From positions 77,771 to 141,770 of the forward strand of contig NZ_JAMQJY010000006.1 in the NCBI RefSeq assembly GCF_023703085.1: a DNA stretch of 64,000 bases, given 5' to 3'. Below the pieces are notes generated by a model. It was not told the origin of the DNA. It saw only the letters and a program-made list of their open reading frames with translations, and made no database searches. Within the stretch, counting starts at the first letter, position 1; every line of letters starts with the position of its first letter. This DNA comes from Alkalicoccobacillus plakortidis. GTDB taxonomy: Bacteria > Bacillota > Bacilli > Bacillales > Bacillaceae_D. This document shows positions 51,519 to 61,208 of this stretch, piece by piece. Both the position numbers and the translations under genes were made by a program.

Positions 51519-52544
51519 TTATTGATACAACTTCGTCAATAACCTTGTTAAATCCTTTGATAGATAGTCAACAACTTTAATTGCCCGATGATACTCCATA
51601 CGGGTCGGGCCAATAATACCAATTGTCCCAACATGCTGATTACCGATTGAATAATCTGCGGTAATCATACTGCAGTCATCAAACGCTTCAAGGTTGTTCT
51701 CATGACCAATTTTTACTTGCAAACCCGTTTCCTGTGTTCGCAAAAGCTGATGCATGCTTTGATCTTCTTCTAACACATTAAATAGTAAGCGCACCTTATC
51801 CAAATCCCTAAACTCAGGTTGATTTAAGATGTTGGTTTTACCGCTATAAAACACTTTGTGCGGACGCTCAATCGCAAAAGATAGCTGCAAACTTTCTAAC
51901 AAGGAATCGTACGCTGTTACATGCTCTCGCATCACATGAGCCATCTCAGTTTGAATGGCAGACTGGAGCTGATAAAGCGGAATGCCCATTAATCGCTTGT
52001 TCATGATGTTCACGACACGTTCCAAATCAGCTGGCCCAACACTTTCTGATAAATGAAGCATCTGATTCTCTACATGTCCTGTAGTGCTTACTAGGATCAA
52101 AATAGCTTTTTCAGACGACAGTGGAACAATCTGCACACTTCTCAATCTAGCATCTTCCATTTCTGGCCCAAGAACAATTGAAATGTAACTGGTCATCTCT
52201 GAAAGAATTCTTGCTGACTGTCTAAACATTTCTTCAAGCTCTTGCGCTTGAGATGAAAAGACCGTGTGAATACTTTCCTTTTCCTTCACTGTCAAACGAT
52301 GTGGCATCAACAAATGATCTACATAAAATCGATAACCTTTTTGTGACGGAATTCGACCAGCAGAACTATGTGGCTTCTCTAAGAAACCGAGCTCTTCAAG
52401 ATCGGACATGTCATTTCGAATTGTTGCAGGACTAAAAGAAATGTCATGGCGCTTTGAGATGCTGCGTGAACCAACTGGCTCTGCAGAACGAATATATTCA
52501 TCAACTATCGCACTCAAAATGGACAACTGTCTCTCTGTCAGCAT
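51519..52544 (-). CDS. hrcA: heat-inducible repressor HrcA
   Basis: HrcA binds CIRCE and represses the operon until heat or GroE shortage inactivates it. The 341-residue protein has an N-terminal winged helix (EYIRSAEPVGSRSISKRH, about residues 13-30, and SPATIRNDMSDLEELG) and a GAF-like middle domain ending with DDCSMITADYSIGN and GTIGIIGPTRMEY. It is the first gene of the operon and 18 bases downstream of the CIRCE element. Confidence 0.97.
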   Translation of the reverse strand: MLTERQLSILSAIVDEYIRSAEPVGSRSISKRHDISFSPATIRNDMSDLEELGFLEKPHSSAGRIPSQKGYRFYVDHLLMPHRLTVKEKESIHTVFSSQAQELEEMFRQSARILSEMTSYISIVLGPEMEDARLRSVQIVPLSSEKAILILVSTTGHVENQMLHLSESVGPADLERVVNIMNKRLMGIPLYQLQSAIQTEMAHVMREHVTAYDSLLESLQLSFAIERPHKVFYSGKTNILNQPEFRDLDKVRLLFNVLEEDQSMHQLLRTQETGLQVKIGHENNLEAFDDCSMITADYSIGNQHVGTIGIIGPTRMEYHRAIKVVDYLSKDLTRLLTKLYQ

Positions 52545-52559
52545 CCCGAATCACCCCTG

Positions 52560-52586
52560 TTAGCACTCTCTAATTACGAGTGCTAA
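52560..52586. promoter_or_regulatory. CIRCE operator
   Basis: Perfect inverted repeat TTAGCACTC and GAGTGCTAA with a nine-base spacer, identical to the CIRCE consensus. It lies directly before hrcA and after its promoter, so HrcA controls its own operon. Confidence 0.98.
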
Positions 52587-52596
52587 TTCTATTGAT

Positions 52597-52625
52597 AAGT
52601 TATCAAATAGGTCAGAGTTTGTCAA
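52597..52625 (-). promoter_or_regulatory. sigma-A promoter of the hrcA operon
   Basis: On the minus strand TTGACA (52620-52625) and TAACTT (52597-52602) are 17 bases apart, just upstream of CIRCE. Confidence 0.65.
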
Positions 52626-52649
52626 TATGAATGCATCTAGAAAAAGAAC

Positions 52650-53816
52650 TTAATTATTCCCTACTTCAACTTCATCCAAAACGGCTAAAAATGATTCAAA
52701 TACTTCATTGCCAAGTAGAAGTCCCTCACTCGTTAATCGAAGTGATCCGTGGTGGTATTCAAGCAGTCCATTTTTGAGGTGTTCATCAAGCTGCTTTTGA
52801 TACACTTCCTCAAAACGAACCCCATATTGAGTGTGGAAGGTGTCTGGATCTAATCCTTCCCGTTTACGTAATCCAAGAAACATGGCTTCCTCTAACTGCT
52901 CAACTTTCGTAACCTGATGAGTGTTCAACCTAGGAGGCTTACCCGATTCTACAGCGGCAATATATTGATTAACAGGTCCGATATTCTGATAACGTACTCC
53001 GTTTATATAACCGGAAGCTCCTGCTCCAAAACCAAAATATGAAGCATTGTCCCAATAAACAATATTATGTTTGCTCTCAAGTCCGTCTTTAGCAAAATTA
53101 CTGATCTCATATTGTGTATATCCAGCCTCACTACTCATGGCTCTGAGATCTTGATACATTTGGACCTCATGCTCCTCTGGAGGAAGCTGCAATGTCCCTT
53201 TACGTTGTCGGTTAAAGAAGACCGTTTTCTCTTCAATTTTTAGCGAGTAGGCAGAAATATGTTCAACATCTAATTCAAATGCCTGCTTTAATGTATCGCG
53301 AAATGACTCCGGTGTTTGTTTAGGTAGACCAAACATAAGATCAATGGAGAGATTTCGAAAGCCTACTTTACGGGCGGTTTTTACGGCTTCAATGACACTA
53401 TCGGCACGATGGGTGCGTCCAATCATTTCTAATAACTGAGTATCAAATGTCTGTACACCAATACTCAACCGGTTTACACCTGCATCAATTAGCGCTTGAA
53501 GCTTGTCCTCCTCCGCACTATCAGGGTTTACCTCTACCGTCCATTCCTTGACGTGATCAAGCGAAAAGATTTCTTTCATTCCTTTAAGTAAATAAGAAAG
53601 CTGATCTGCCGTTAATGCCGTTGGTGTTCCTCCACCAATGTAGATCGTTTGAATATCTTTTGATGGATATTCAGCTTGATCTTTTTTCATTTCTAAAAGC
53701 AGTGCATCCAAATAGCTCTGGACGGGCTGGTTCTTCAAAAATACTTTATTAAAATCACAGTAATGACAAATATGTTCGCAAAAAGGAATGTGGACATATA
53801 TTGCTTGATGATTCAT
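52650..53816 (-). CDS. hemW: haem chaperone HemW (radical SAM)
   Basis: HemW is a radical-SAM protein often annotated as coproporphyrinogen III oxidase but thought to deliver haem. The 388-residue protein begins MNHQAIYVHIPFCEHICHYCDF, with the cluster cysteines CxxxCxxC in residues 13-20, and then has IYIGGGTPTALT and SIGVQTFDTQLLEMIGR. Length fits YqeR/HemN of B. subtilis. It lies directly upstream of hrcA's promoter region and after lepA. Confidence 0.93.
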   Translation of the reverse strand: MNHQAIYVHIPFCEHICHYCDFNKVFLKNQPVQSYLDALLLEMKKDQAEYPSKDIQTIYIGGGTPTALTADQLSYLLKGMKEIFSLDHVKEWTVEVNPDSAEEDKLQALIDAGVNRLSIGVQTFDTQLLEMIGRTHRADSVIEAVKTARKVGFRNLSIDLMFGLPKQTPESFRDTLKQAFELDVEHISAYSLKIEEKTVFFNRQRKGTLQLPPEEHEVQMYQDLRAMSSEAGYTQYEISNFAKDGLESKHNIVYWDNASYFGFGAGASGYINGVRYQNIGPVNQYIAAVESGKPPRLNTHQVTKVEQLEEAMFLGLRKREGLDPDTFHTQYGVRFEEVYQKQLDEHLKNGLLEYHHGSLRLTSEGLLLGNEVFESFLAVLDEVEVGNN

Positions 53817-53881
53817 AAAGCCCTACCTCCTTATCCCTTTTAACATGGTAAAAAGCCGGCAGAAGCCAAGCCTTTTCCCGT

Positions 53882-55702
53882 TTATTCATCCATACGCAAG
53901 ACTGCCATAAAGGCCTCTTGAGGCACTTCTACATTCCCGACAGATTTCATTCGTTTTTTACCTTCTTTTTGTTTCTCTAAAAGCTTACGTTTACGTGAAA
54001 TATCTCCACCATAACATTTTGCCAAAACGTTTTTACGCATCGCTTTGATTGTAGAACGAGCGATAATCTTTTGCCCAATACTAGCTTGGATCGGCACTTC
54101 AAACTGTTGTCTTGGTATTAATTCTTTTAATTTTTCAACGATGATTTTCCCACGTTCATAGGCTGAATCACGATGCACAATAACAGATAAGGCATCTACC
54201 GTTTCACCATTTAACAGAATATCCATCTTCACAAGCTTAGACGCTTTGTAACCAATTAATTCATAATCAAATGAGGCATATCCTTTTGTATTTGATTTTA
54301 ATTGGTCAAAGAAATCATACACAATTTCAGATAGTGGAATCTCGTAGACAATTTGAACACGGTTTGCATCTAGGTACTGCATATCAATAAAGTTTCCACG
54401 TTTCTTTTGACACAGCTCCATCACAGAACCAACGTAATCATTAGGAACCATAACACTAGCACGAACGTATGGCTCTTCTACCTGATCAACTTTCTGAGCA
54501 TCAGGCATGTTGGATGGATTATCAATCTGCAGGGAATCACCATTCGTTAAAGAAACGGTATAAATAACACTTGGCGCCGTTGTAATTAATGTAATGCCAA
54601 ATTCACGCTCAATGCGTTCCTGAATAATTTCCATGTGCAGAAGTCCTAAGAACCCACAACGGAAACCAAAACCAAGCGCTTGAGATGTTTCTGGCTCGTA
54701 TTGAAGGGACGCATCATTAAGCTCAAGACGCTCTAACGCTTCACGTAAATCATTGTATTCATTTGTATCAACAGGATACAACCCGCAATATACCATCGGG
54801 TTCATTTTACGATAACCAGGTAATGGCTCTCCTGTAGGGTTATCCGCGCTTGTAATCGTATCCCCTACTCGAGTGTCACCAACATTTTTGATGGCAGCTG
54901 TCAAAAAGCCCACGTCACCAACAGTTAGTTCATCCTGTTTAGTTGCTTTAGGTGTGAACACCCCAATTTCACTTACTTCAAATTCTTTCCCCGTTGCCAT
55001 CATAAGGATACGATCGCCTGGTTTGATTGTTCCTTCAACAACTCGAATATACGCAATAACTCCCCGATAGGCATCATACAACGAATCAAAGATCAGCGCT
55101 TTAAATGGGGCATTAGGATCGCCAGTTGGTGCAGGAACTTTTTCGACTACCTGTTCTAGAATTTCTTCAATACCGATTCCGTTTTTTGCAGAAGCATGTA
55201 CAGCCTCAGACGTATCAAGGCCAATGACATCTTCTACCTCTTGTTTCACGCGGTCCGGCTCAGCACTTGGTAAATCAATTTTATTAATAACAGGTAGAAT
55301 CTCAAGATCATTATCCAACGCAAGATACACATTGGCTAAAGTTTGCGCTTCAATACCCTGAGCCGCATCAACAATAAGAAGGGCTCCCTCACAGGCTGCA
55401 AGGCTCCGAGATACTTCGTATGTAAAATCGACGTGTCCCGGCGTATCAATTAAATGAAAGATATACTCTACTCCATCTTTGGCCTTATATTTCAATTGAA
55501 CAGCATTTAACTTAATAGTAATCCCACGTTCCCGTTCCAAATCCATCGCATCAAGTGTCTGCTCTTTCATCTCACGGTGAGTTAGAGCTCCAGTTAATTC
55601 TAAGATTCGATCGGCAAGCGTAGACTTCCCGTGGTCAATATGGGCAATAATCGAGAAGTTGCGTATTCTCGATCGCCTTTCGATCCGTTGTTCATTGTTC
55701 AT
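53882..55702 (-). CDS. lepA: elongation factor 4 (LepA)
   Basis: LepA is a ribosome-associated GTPase that can back-translocate ribosomes. The 606-residue protein has the G domain with [13 protein letters not shown] (about residue 19), [16 protein letters not shown] and [12 protein letters not shown], then EF-G-like domains and the LepA-specific C-terminal part ending [18 protein letters not shown]. The ATG at 55702 follows the motif GGAGTGATTG and fits the usual start ([21 protein letters not shown]). yqxA lies about 100 bases upstream. Confidence 0.97.
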   Translation of the reverse strand: MNNEQRIERRSRIRNFSIIAHIDHGKSTLADRILELTGALTHREMKEQTLDAMDLERERGITIKLNAVQLKYKAKDGVEYIFHLIDTPGHVDFTYEVSRSLAACEGALLIVDAAQGIEAQTLANVYLALDNDLEILPVINKIDLPSAEPDRVKQEVEDVIGLDTSEAVHASAKNGIGIEEILEQVVEKVPAPTGDPNAPFKALIFDSLYDAYRGVIAYIRVVEGTIKPGDRILMMATGKEFEVSEIGVFTPKATKQDELTVGDVGFLTAAIKNVGDTRVGDTITSADNPTGEPLPGYRKMNPMVYCGLYPVDTNEYNDLREALERLELNDASLQYEPETSQALGFGFRCGFLGLLHMEIIQERIEREFGITLITTAPSVIYTVSLTNGDSLQIDNPSNMPDAQKVDQVEEPYVRASVMVPNDYVGSVMELCQKKRGNFIDMQYLDANRVQIVYEIPLSEIVYDFFDQLKSNTKGYASFDYELIGYKASKLVKMDILLNGETVDALSVIVHRDSAYERGKIIVEKLKELIPRQQFEVPIQASIGQKIIARSTIKAMRKNVLAKCYGGDISRKRKLLEKQKEGKKRMKSVGNVEVPQEAFMAVLRMDE

Positions 55703-55809
55703 TCTACAATCACTCCTACAGCTTACGTACAAATACACTATCCTCTATTATAGCAAGCTGCCGGTAGACGTTCAATACAGAGAAGTGAAATGTTTTTGCA
55801 CAATATGGT

Positions 55810-56160
55810 TTAAAGTTGGGTTTCTGATTCTTTCTCTCTCCCATTTAGCCCTTCAATTGCATTCACCAGAGCTGAAAGAACATTCCTGGTTAGTTCTTCT
55901 AAACCTGATGCACTGGCAATCGCGGCCTCCGAGAAAAAGTTTTCATGCCGCCCGTTTTCGCTCGTATGTTGCTTTTCAGTAAGCTCCAATACATTTGGTT
56001 GTAGCTGTGTAATTGATTCTTTTTTCACGAACTCTTCCTTCGATAAGGGTGCAGGAGCAGAGATTCCAAGCTGTTCATTCATATATTGAATGCCTCCCAT
56101 TGCCCCAAGTAACAAAGCAATGATAAGTAGTCCAGTTTGTATATACCATCTCATTTTCAT
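55810..56160 (-). CDS. yqxA: DUF3679 family protein YqxA
   Basis: This 116-residue protein starts at 56160 (MKMRWYIQTG) in a TGATG overlap with the spoIIP stop. A membrane segment (LLIIALLLGAMGGIQYM) is followed by a hydrophilic tail (NEQLGISAPAPLSKEEF). In B. subtilis yqxA is also between spoIIP and lepA. The longer frame to 56190 has no separate ribosome binding site. The function is not known. Confidence 0.83.
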   Translation of the reverse strand: MKMRWYIQTGLLIIALLLGAMGGIQYMNEQLGISAPAPLSKEEFVKKESITQLQPNVLELTEKQHTSENGRHENFFSEAAIASASGLEELTRNVLSALVNAIEGLNGREKESETQL

Positions 56161-57344
56161 CACGAACCCTCTCCCTCTTGTAAACTCCAATAATAGTCAG
56201 AAATCACATCAGCCAACGCTTCTGCCGCACGATATGTTTCCTCGATTGTATTTTCAACTCCTCCAACCTCAACTAACATCATTTCAGGAGATAAATCCTG
56301 ATTAAATACTCCGTTAGTTCTTGGTCCTTCGGCAATCTTTACTCCACGACTTAACCCTGGATACTTTTTCTCAAGTAATTCATGCATATCCTCGGCCATC
56401 TTTGCATTCATGTCGGAGTTTGGATTTTTCCCCCAACTACAAACCACAATCTTGCATACTCTACACCATTAATCGTAGCGGCTGTGTTATCTCTCCCTGC
56501 AGAGTCACGATGTAAGTCAAAAAACAATTCAAATTCTTCCGGGCCTGCTACCGCTTCTTCTAAAAAGATTCGTGCGGCCTCATACGAACGATTATAATTC
56601 CATCCTTTTTGATGCAGGCTTTCTTGTACACTGCGTTCTTCTTTCACTGTACCTATTCCACGTTTTTCGAGTTCTTGTTTTAGCTTTTCACTTGTCTGAG
56701 TAATGTTCACTTTACTATTAAACGCTTCTTTTGAGGTTAATTCCGGCAAAAAGGATTCTGTGTCATGTGTGTTAATTAAGTAAACGACATTTTTATCTCC
56801 TGTGTTTTGCTCGGATTCTGCTTGCTTTCGCTTGGCTTCCTCTGCTTCTTTTTCAAGCTGAATCACTTTTTCGAGACTTTCTTCTTTCGCATCGCGCTCA
56901 GCAAGCTGCACATCAATAGGAGGACTAGATTCATGAGATAACGTTGTATAATCCGTCCCCTCACCTGCAATATAAATTTTCGAATCAAAGAATGTGAATC
57001 CAGGAAGTTCTCTTCCTAAAAAGCTTCGCGGATCTTCTGGATTCAAACTTGTAATCAGCTGAAAAGCAAAAGGAGCCAGCTTGGATGTTTTTCCGTCCTT
57101 CAGGCAGTGGTTCTGTAAAATGGCTATTCTCCATGCCCATAACTTGCAAAAGGTGCTCTCCAGCTAAACCAACTGACCATGCATGGATATTTTCTGAGGA
57201 TAGTCCTCGTCCTTGGCCAAAAGATGTTAAGACACTTATAAGAATAAACAGACTGATTACACCAACCACGGATGTAATGATGATCTGTTTGATGCTTGTC
57301 CGGTTCACTTTTATTGTCATGCCTCGAAATCCTGCTGGTTTCAT
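56160..57344 (-). CDS. spoIIP: stage II sporulation protein P (two frameshifts)
   Basis: SpoIIP is a peptidoglycan hydrolase of the SpoIIDMP complex that drives engulfment of the forespore. It has a membrane anchor (IIITSVVGVISLFILISVLT), an Asp-rich linker and a C-terminal hydrolase domain with LINTHDTESFLP (about residue 195), YNRSYEAARIFL and FFDLHRDSAGR (about 270). Removing one A at 57079-57084 (CCAAGC should be CCAGC) restores NIQLAPFAFQLITSLNPEDP. Adding one A near 56425-56429 restores GGKNPNSDMNAKMAED. The repaired protein has about 394 residues. The ATG at 57344 follows AGGAGTGG. Confidence 0.92.
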
Positions 57345-57411
57345 TTGACCACTCCTACATCCAATACCAACCTACTGCCATCCTATTCAAGATGAGGACA
57401 GGCTAGAACAC

Positions 57412-57452
57412 AAAAAAACTGCCCCTAAGTCACAAAAGGAACAGTTTTTTTC
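57412..57452 (-). terminator. terminator of gpr
   Basis: On the minus strand AAACTGTTCC pairs with GGGGCAGTTT and is followed by TTTTTTTG, directly past the repaired gpr stop at 57454. Confidence 0.7.
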
Positions 57453-57453
57453 A

Positions 57454-58558
57454 TCAGCGTGTATAAGCACCAGTATTCATTTGATCAACTTGATTGTGAA
57501 GAGCCGCATTTAGACCACCAAGCCAAAACATGAGCCATATCCTCAATAAATACATCAATCTCTTTTGGAGTAACCATTAAATTATGTCCAATTGGCGAAA
57601 GTACTTCTGAAATTAACTGACGTTTTTCTTGATCGGGTAAATTCCCTACAATACCAAGTACTGTCTCTCGTTTTTTCTCATCAGGCATATCCTCGTCTGT
57701 TAACGTTCTTTTTTCACCAAAAGTCATGCCGGCTGGTGCAAGCGACCTTGACGGAGCGTTTCCTGTTTTCATCTCTCTTCCGAAGTGTTTTAAAACAAAA
57801 TCAATCGTATCACTTGTTATCGTCACAGCATCAACTACGGTCGGAATACCTATTGCAATAACCGGAATACCAAGTGTTTCTTTGCTGATTTCTTTGCGTT
57901 TGTTTCCAACTCCACTGCCTGGGTGGATTCCGGTATCTGTAATTTGAATGGTTGTATTAACACGTTCCACTGACCTAGATGCCAATGCGTCAATGACAAC
58001 TAAAAAGTCTGGTTTTACCTTATCAATCACCCCAAACAAAATATCACTCGTTTCAATTCCAGTTAAGCCCATAACACCGGGTGTTAATGCACTCACTGAA
58101 CGGAATCCATCTTGAACTTCCTCAGGAGCCAATTCAAACAAATGCCTTGTCACTAAAATTTCCTCGACAGCGATTGGGCCTAAAGCGTCTGGAGTGACAT
58201 TCCAGTTGCCGAGTCCAATAACCAAGCAGCTATCTGTCTCGTTTACACCCGACTCTTTTAAAAATTGATGAAAGGATGAGGCAAATACTTTTTCGAGTTT
58301 AGCTTGAAGATCTGTGTCTTTGGCACGAATGCCTTGAGATTCAAATGTTAAATAATTGCCTGGTTTTTTACCAATCTTCGGTGCCGCTTCTTCATCAATG
58401 ATGACCCTTGTTACTTTTATCCCGTCTATATCATCTGATTTGATATCAATGCCAGTAGCGGGTTTAGCTTCCGGTTGCTTTTCTTGGTATATTTCGTGAG
58501 CCTCCACAGCTAAGTCTGTCCGCACCTCAAAAGCTTCCATGTTCAAGTGATTGTCCAT
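57454..58558 (-). CDS. gpr: germination protease Gpr (one frameshift near the end)
   Basis: Gpr is made as a zymogen in the forespore and degrades small acid-soluble proteins during germination. The repaired protein has about 367 residues. It begins [20 protein letters not shown] with the propeptide, and has [17 protein letters not shown] and [15 protein letters not shown]. The ATG at 58558 follows GGAGG. As sequenced it ends early at 57485. Removing one T at 57518-57523 (GCTTGG should be GCTGG) restores the normal ending [17 protein letters not shown]. It is divergent from rpsT. Confidence 0.93.
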
Positions 58559-58797
58559 CATTTGCCTCCAGTAAACGTTGATTTCTTTATCTTTCCTCTA
58601 GGCAAGTTTTTTCATGCATCTACTTAATCCAAATAGAGCTATTGCTTTTATATAGTGATTTTGATAAAATGCTTGTTGTTATACAAGTGATTATAAACAG
58701 CATTTCAATAGCTGATAACGGTATGTAAAAGGACGCTCTTCTTTGAACAAACTAGTTACAAATTGAGAATTGGCTGTTTGCTCAGGAGGTGAAACAA

Positions 58798-59064
58798 ATG
58801 GCAAATATTAAATCCGCAATCAAACGTGTGAAAACAAATGACAAGCGTCGTGCTCAAAACGTTGCTTATAAGTCAGCTCTACGTACTGCCATCAAAAACT
58901 TCGAGAAGAAAGTTGAAGCTGGAGAAACAGAGGGAGCTCAAACTGCATTTGCTGAAGCAACAAAGAAAATTGATAAAGCTTCAAGCAAAGGTCTTATCCA
59001 TAAAAACAATGCTGCTCGCACAAAGTCTCGTCTAGCTAAACAGCTTAATGGACTTTCAGCTTAA
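58798..59064 (+). CDS. rpsT: 30S ribosomal protein S20
   Basis: S20 binds 16S rRNA early in 30S assembly. The 88-residue basic protein starts [18 protein letters not shown] behind AGGAGGTG and ends [12 protein letters not shown]. It stands alone between divergent gpr and holA with its own strong terminator. Confidence 0.98.
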   Translation: MANIKSAIKRVKTNDKRRAQNVAYKSALRTAIKNFEKKVEAGETEGAQTAFAEATKKIDKASSKGLIHKNNAARTKSRLAKQLNGLSA

Positions 59065-59083
59065 CAACACAGAAGAATTACAA

Positions 59084-59131
59084 AAACCGGACCATTATGT
59101 TGTTTAACTCACATAATGGTCCGGTTTTTTG
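59084..59131 (+). terminator. terminator of rpsT with palindromic core
   Basis: AAACCGGACCATTATGT pairs perfectly with ACATAATGGTCCGGTTT and is followed by TTTG. Its core shares sequence with the terminator at 38774-38818. Confidence 0.92.
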
Positions 59132-59334
59132 TTTATCAAAAATTAAGTGAGTAGTGTCACCGCTCCGGACATACACTTCACCTTGAGACTGATGTGAGAA
59201 AAGGGTAATCAGCAGTCTCGTCGATCCCGCTATGTAGGAGGGTCAGATTTTTTTATGGATTTATAATAAAATGCACACTTCTATAAATTATAAAAGAGCC
59301 GAAAATTAATGAATGATTTATAAAAAGTAGAGTA

Positions 59335-59460
59335 CCTAAAACGACGTATAATTTAGCTTTCTTCCCCACGGCACACGCATTGTGCTTGGCGTTGGCGATA
59401 TTAATACCAATTACCAATGTGTCTTATTGAACTTGATCTAGTCGATCATTCCGAGTATGA
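59335..59460 (-). pseudogene. remnant resembling an IS110-family transposase N-terminus
   Basis: On the minus strand one frame, interrupted by a stop, reads NDRLDQVQ, stop, DTLVIGINIANAKHNACAVG and continues to KKAKLYVVL. This resembles the start of IS110-type DEDD transposases (LVVGIDIAK followed by H and A). Only about 40 codons are left, and the catalytic Asp is replaced by Asn. No terminal repeats or other parts are seen. It could be chance similarity. Confidence 0.35.
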
Positions 59461-59645
59461 ATTATCGTAAGTTTCCTTGATGTGTGTGTTGCAATACCAT
59501 CTTAACAGAGGTTTTTTTGTATAAACATGTCCAGAAAGTCCAAAAGAAATCACACACATGCTCCAAGCGGCATGTTTGCAAATCCCCTCTTGCTCTCAGA
59601 TATATCTTGAAACCATAAACTTCAGGTCAAGTCATTTTGTTTTTA

Positions 59646-60686
59646 TTAAGCATATTCTCGGGTGGATAGTGCACCTAATTTTATGATAAAAAGTTCTACG
59701 GCAAATTCTTTTTCTTGTTTGCCTGTTTTGATGGCATAATCGGTATCTGCGGCAGCCATTATGCTTGATTTTAATTTCTTTTCATCAAAGCTTACAACTT
59801 GTTTCGCTGCAAGTTTCACAACATAGGGATGTAATTTAAGCATACCAACCATTTGTTTTTCAGAATACGAACGCTGTTTTAATTCTTTCACATGTAGATA
59901 GATACGCAATTGCCTTACAAGCATAGCGAGAATCATTAAGGGTTCTTCTTTTCTTCTAACCATTTCCTTAAAATTTGCTACCGCAGCTGAAATCTCTCCC
60001 TTCATTGACCATTCAATCAAGTCAAAGATAGACTGCTCAAGGGTTTTAGCAACCAGTTGATTTACAGCCTCCATCGTCACTTCTCCACCTACTCCAGAAT
60101 AGAGTTGGCATTTTGTTAATTCTGAGCGTAATTGCAACAAATTAGTTCCCGCTAATTCAACAAGTCGCTTCTTGACAGGATCAGCGACATCAATTCCTAA
60201 CTGATTCGCCTGCTCTCCGATCCATTTTATGGTCTCGTGTTCAGATAACTCGGCCGCATGAACCACTGTCGTATTTGTTTTTAATTGTTTTGTCACCTTT
60301 TTACGCTCGTCTAGCTTCTCATATGGTGCAATGATAATTAGCACTGTTTCAGGAAGAGGTTGCTTGAGGTAAGGTTCTAGGCTTTCTATTTGGTGATCAA
60401 TGCTTGTATCATTTTTTTGACTCGTTGCCAAATAAAAATCCTGAATAATGACGACTTTCTTTGATGAAAAAAACGGTAAAGTCTCCGCTTCCTCTATGAT
60501 TAGTTGTAACGGTGTATCCGCTAAACGAAAACGCTGAACATTCATATCTTGCTCGTCTTTACTAAGCGTGTTTGCTAGGACTTCGTTTATCATCTCCTCG
60601 ATGATAAACGCCTGTGTTCCATGCAAAAAATAGACAGGATCAATTTGTTGTTTTTGAATTTTTTTTATTTGCTTTATGTAATCCAT
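59646..60686 (-). CDS. holA: DNA polymerase III delta subunit
   Basis: HolA (YqeN) opens the sliding clamp as part of the clamp loader. The 346-residue protein starts MDYIKQIKKIQKQQIDPVYF, has the AAA+-like domain I (VVIIQDFYLA) without a Walker A, and a helical collar (about residues 230-340) with LIEWSMKGEISAAVANFKE. Location between rpsT and comEC matches B. subtilis. Confidence 0.94.
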   Translation of the reverse strand: MDYIKQIKKIQKQQIDPVYFLHGTQAFIIEEMINEVLANTLSKDEQDMNVQRFRLADTPLQLIIEEAETLPFFSSKKVVIIQDFYLATSQKNDTSIDHQIESLEPYLKQPLPETVLIIIAPYEKLDERKKVTKQLKTNTTVVHAAELSEHETIKWIGEQANQLGIDVADPVKKRLVELAGTNLLQLRSELTKCQLYSGVGGEVTMEAVNQLVAKTLEQSIFDLIEWSMKGEISAAVANFKEMVRRKEEPLMILAMLVRQLRIYLHVKELKQRSYSEKQMVGMLKLHPYVVKLAAKQVVSFDEKKLKSSIMAAADTDYAIKTGKQEKEFAVELFIIKLGALSTREYA

Positions 60687-61010
60687 CCTTTAATACCCCG
60701 TCCTTTAAATAACGTCTGTACCAAACATCTTACTAAAGAACACAAGAAAGATAAAGAGGAGACAAGCCAATATGGCCGCCTCCATTTATAATAAACGCAA
60801 AGAAACAAATCCCGGGAAATTGCTTCTTTACGTAATATACGACCGGTCTCTTTATAAGATATCCTATGCACCTAAGCATTATGGGTGACAACTCTTAACA
60901 GCTTAACCAATGCTTTATGTGAACGTACAGTTATGCACAAATCATGAAACAAGCATAGTAAAATAGAGCGCTTTCGCTTATACTAAAAAATGAGAGAGAG
61001 GAGGATTATG
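60687..61010. other. intergenic region between holA and yqzM
   Basis: No gene is supported here. The only minus-strand frame of 65 codons has no ribosome binding site. A TATACT (about 60980) upstream of yqzM may be a -10 element without a clear -35. Confidence 0.45.
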
Positions 61011-61148
61011 ATGAATAAGTTTGAAGAAGAAGTTCAAAGCAAACGAAATGATGCCATTGACTCTGGTATTGGGTTTGTCGCATCCTTTGGTTTCTTTGCC
61101 ACCCTCTTTATTATTGCTTCCCTTGTTGATGTCTTCAGTCAATTTTAA
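61011..61148 (+). CDS. yqzM: YqzM-like small membrane protein
   Basis: This 45-residue gene is found only by eye. It starts MNKFEEEVQSKRNDAIDSG behind AGGAGG and ends with one membrane segment (FVASFGFFATLFIIASLVDV). Length and wording match B. subtilis YqzM (44 residues), which lies in the same place, between holA and comEC, on the opposite strand. The function is unknown. It shares its terminator with the end of comEC. Confidence 0.85.
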   Translation: MNKFEEEVQSKRNDAIDSGIGFVASFGFFATLFIIASLVDVFSQF

Positions 61149-61171
61149 GCTGAATAGGGTTCAACACAGTT

Positions 61172-61208
61172 AACAGGACTTTATTCATTTTGAGGTCCTG
61201 TTTCTTTT
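61172..61208 (+). terminator. terminator of yqzM overlapping the comEC end
   Basis: AACAGGAC pairs with GTCCTGTT and is followed by TCTTTTTG. The minus-strand comEC stop lies inside the stem region. Confidence 0.75.

Larger units (their letters stand above)
59065..59645. other. intergenic region downstream of rpsT
   Basis: This 581-base gap holds the rpsT terminator and a short stretch with an IS110-like reading (59335-59460, minus). The rest shows no recognisable gene. The AT-rich centre (59240-59340) and the segment 59461-59645 upstream of the holA stop hold nothing I can name. Confidence 0.6.

Noticed and set aside
53836..53880. Terminator downstream of lepA (GGCTTGGCTTCTGCCGGC)
   Set aside because: Only a three-base-pair core stem forms cleanly, so the structure is too weak to list.
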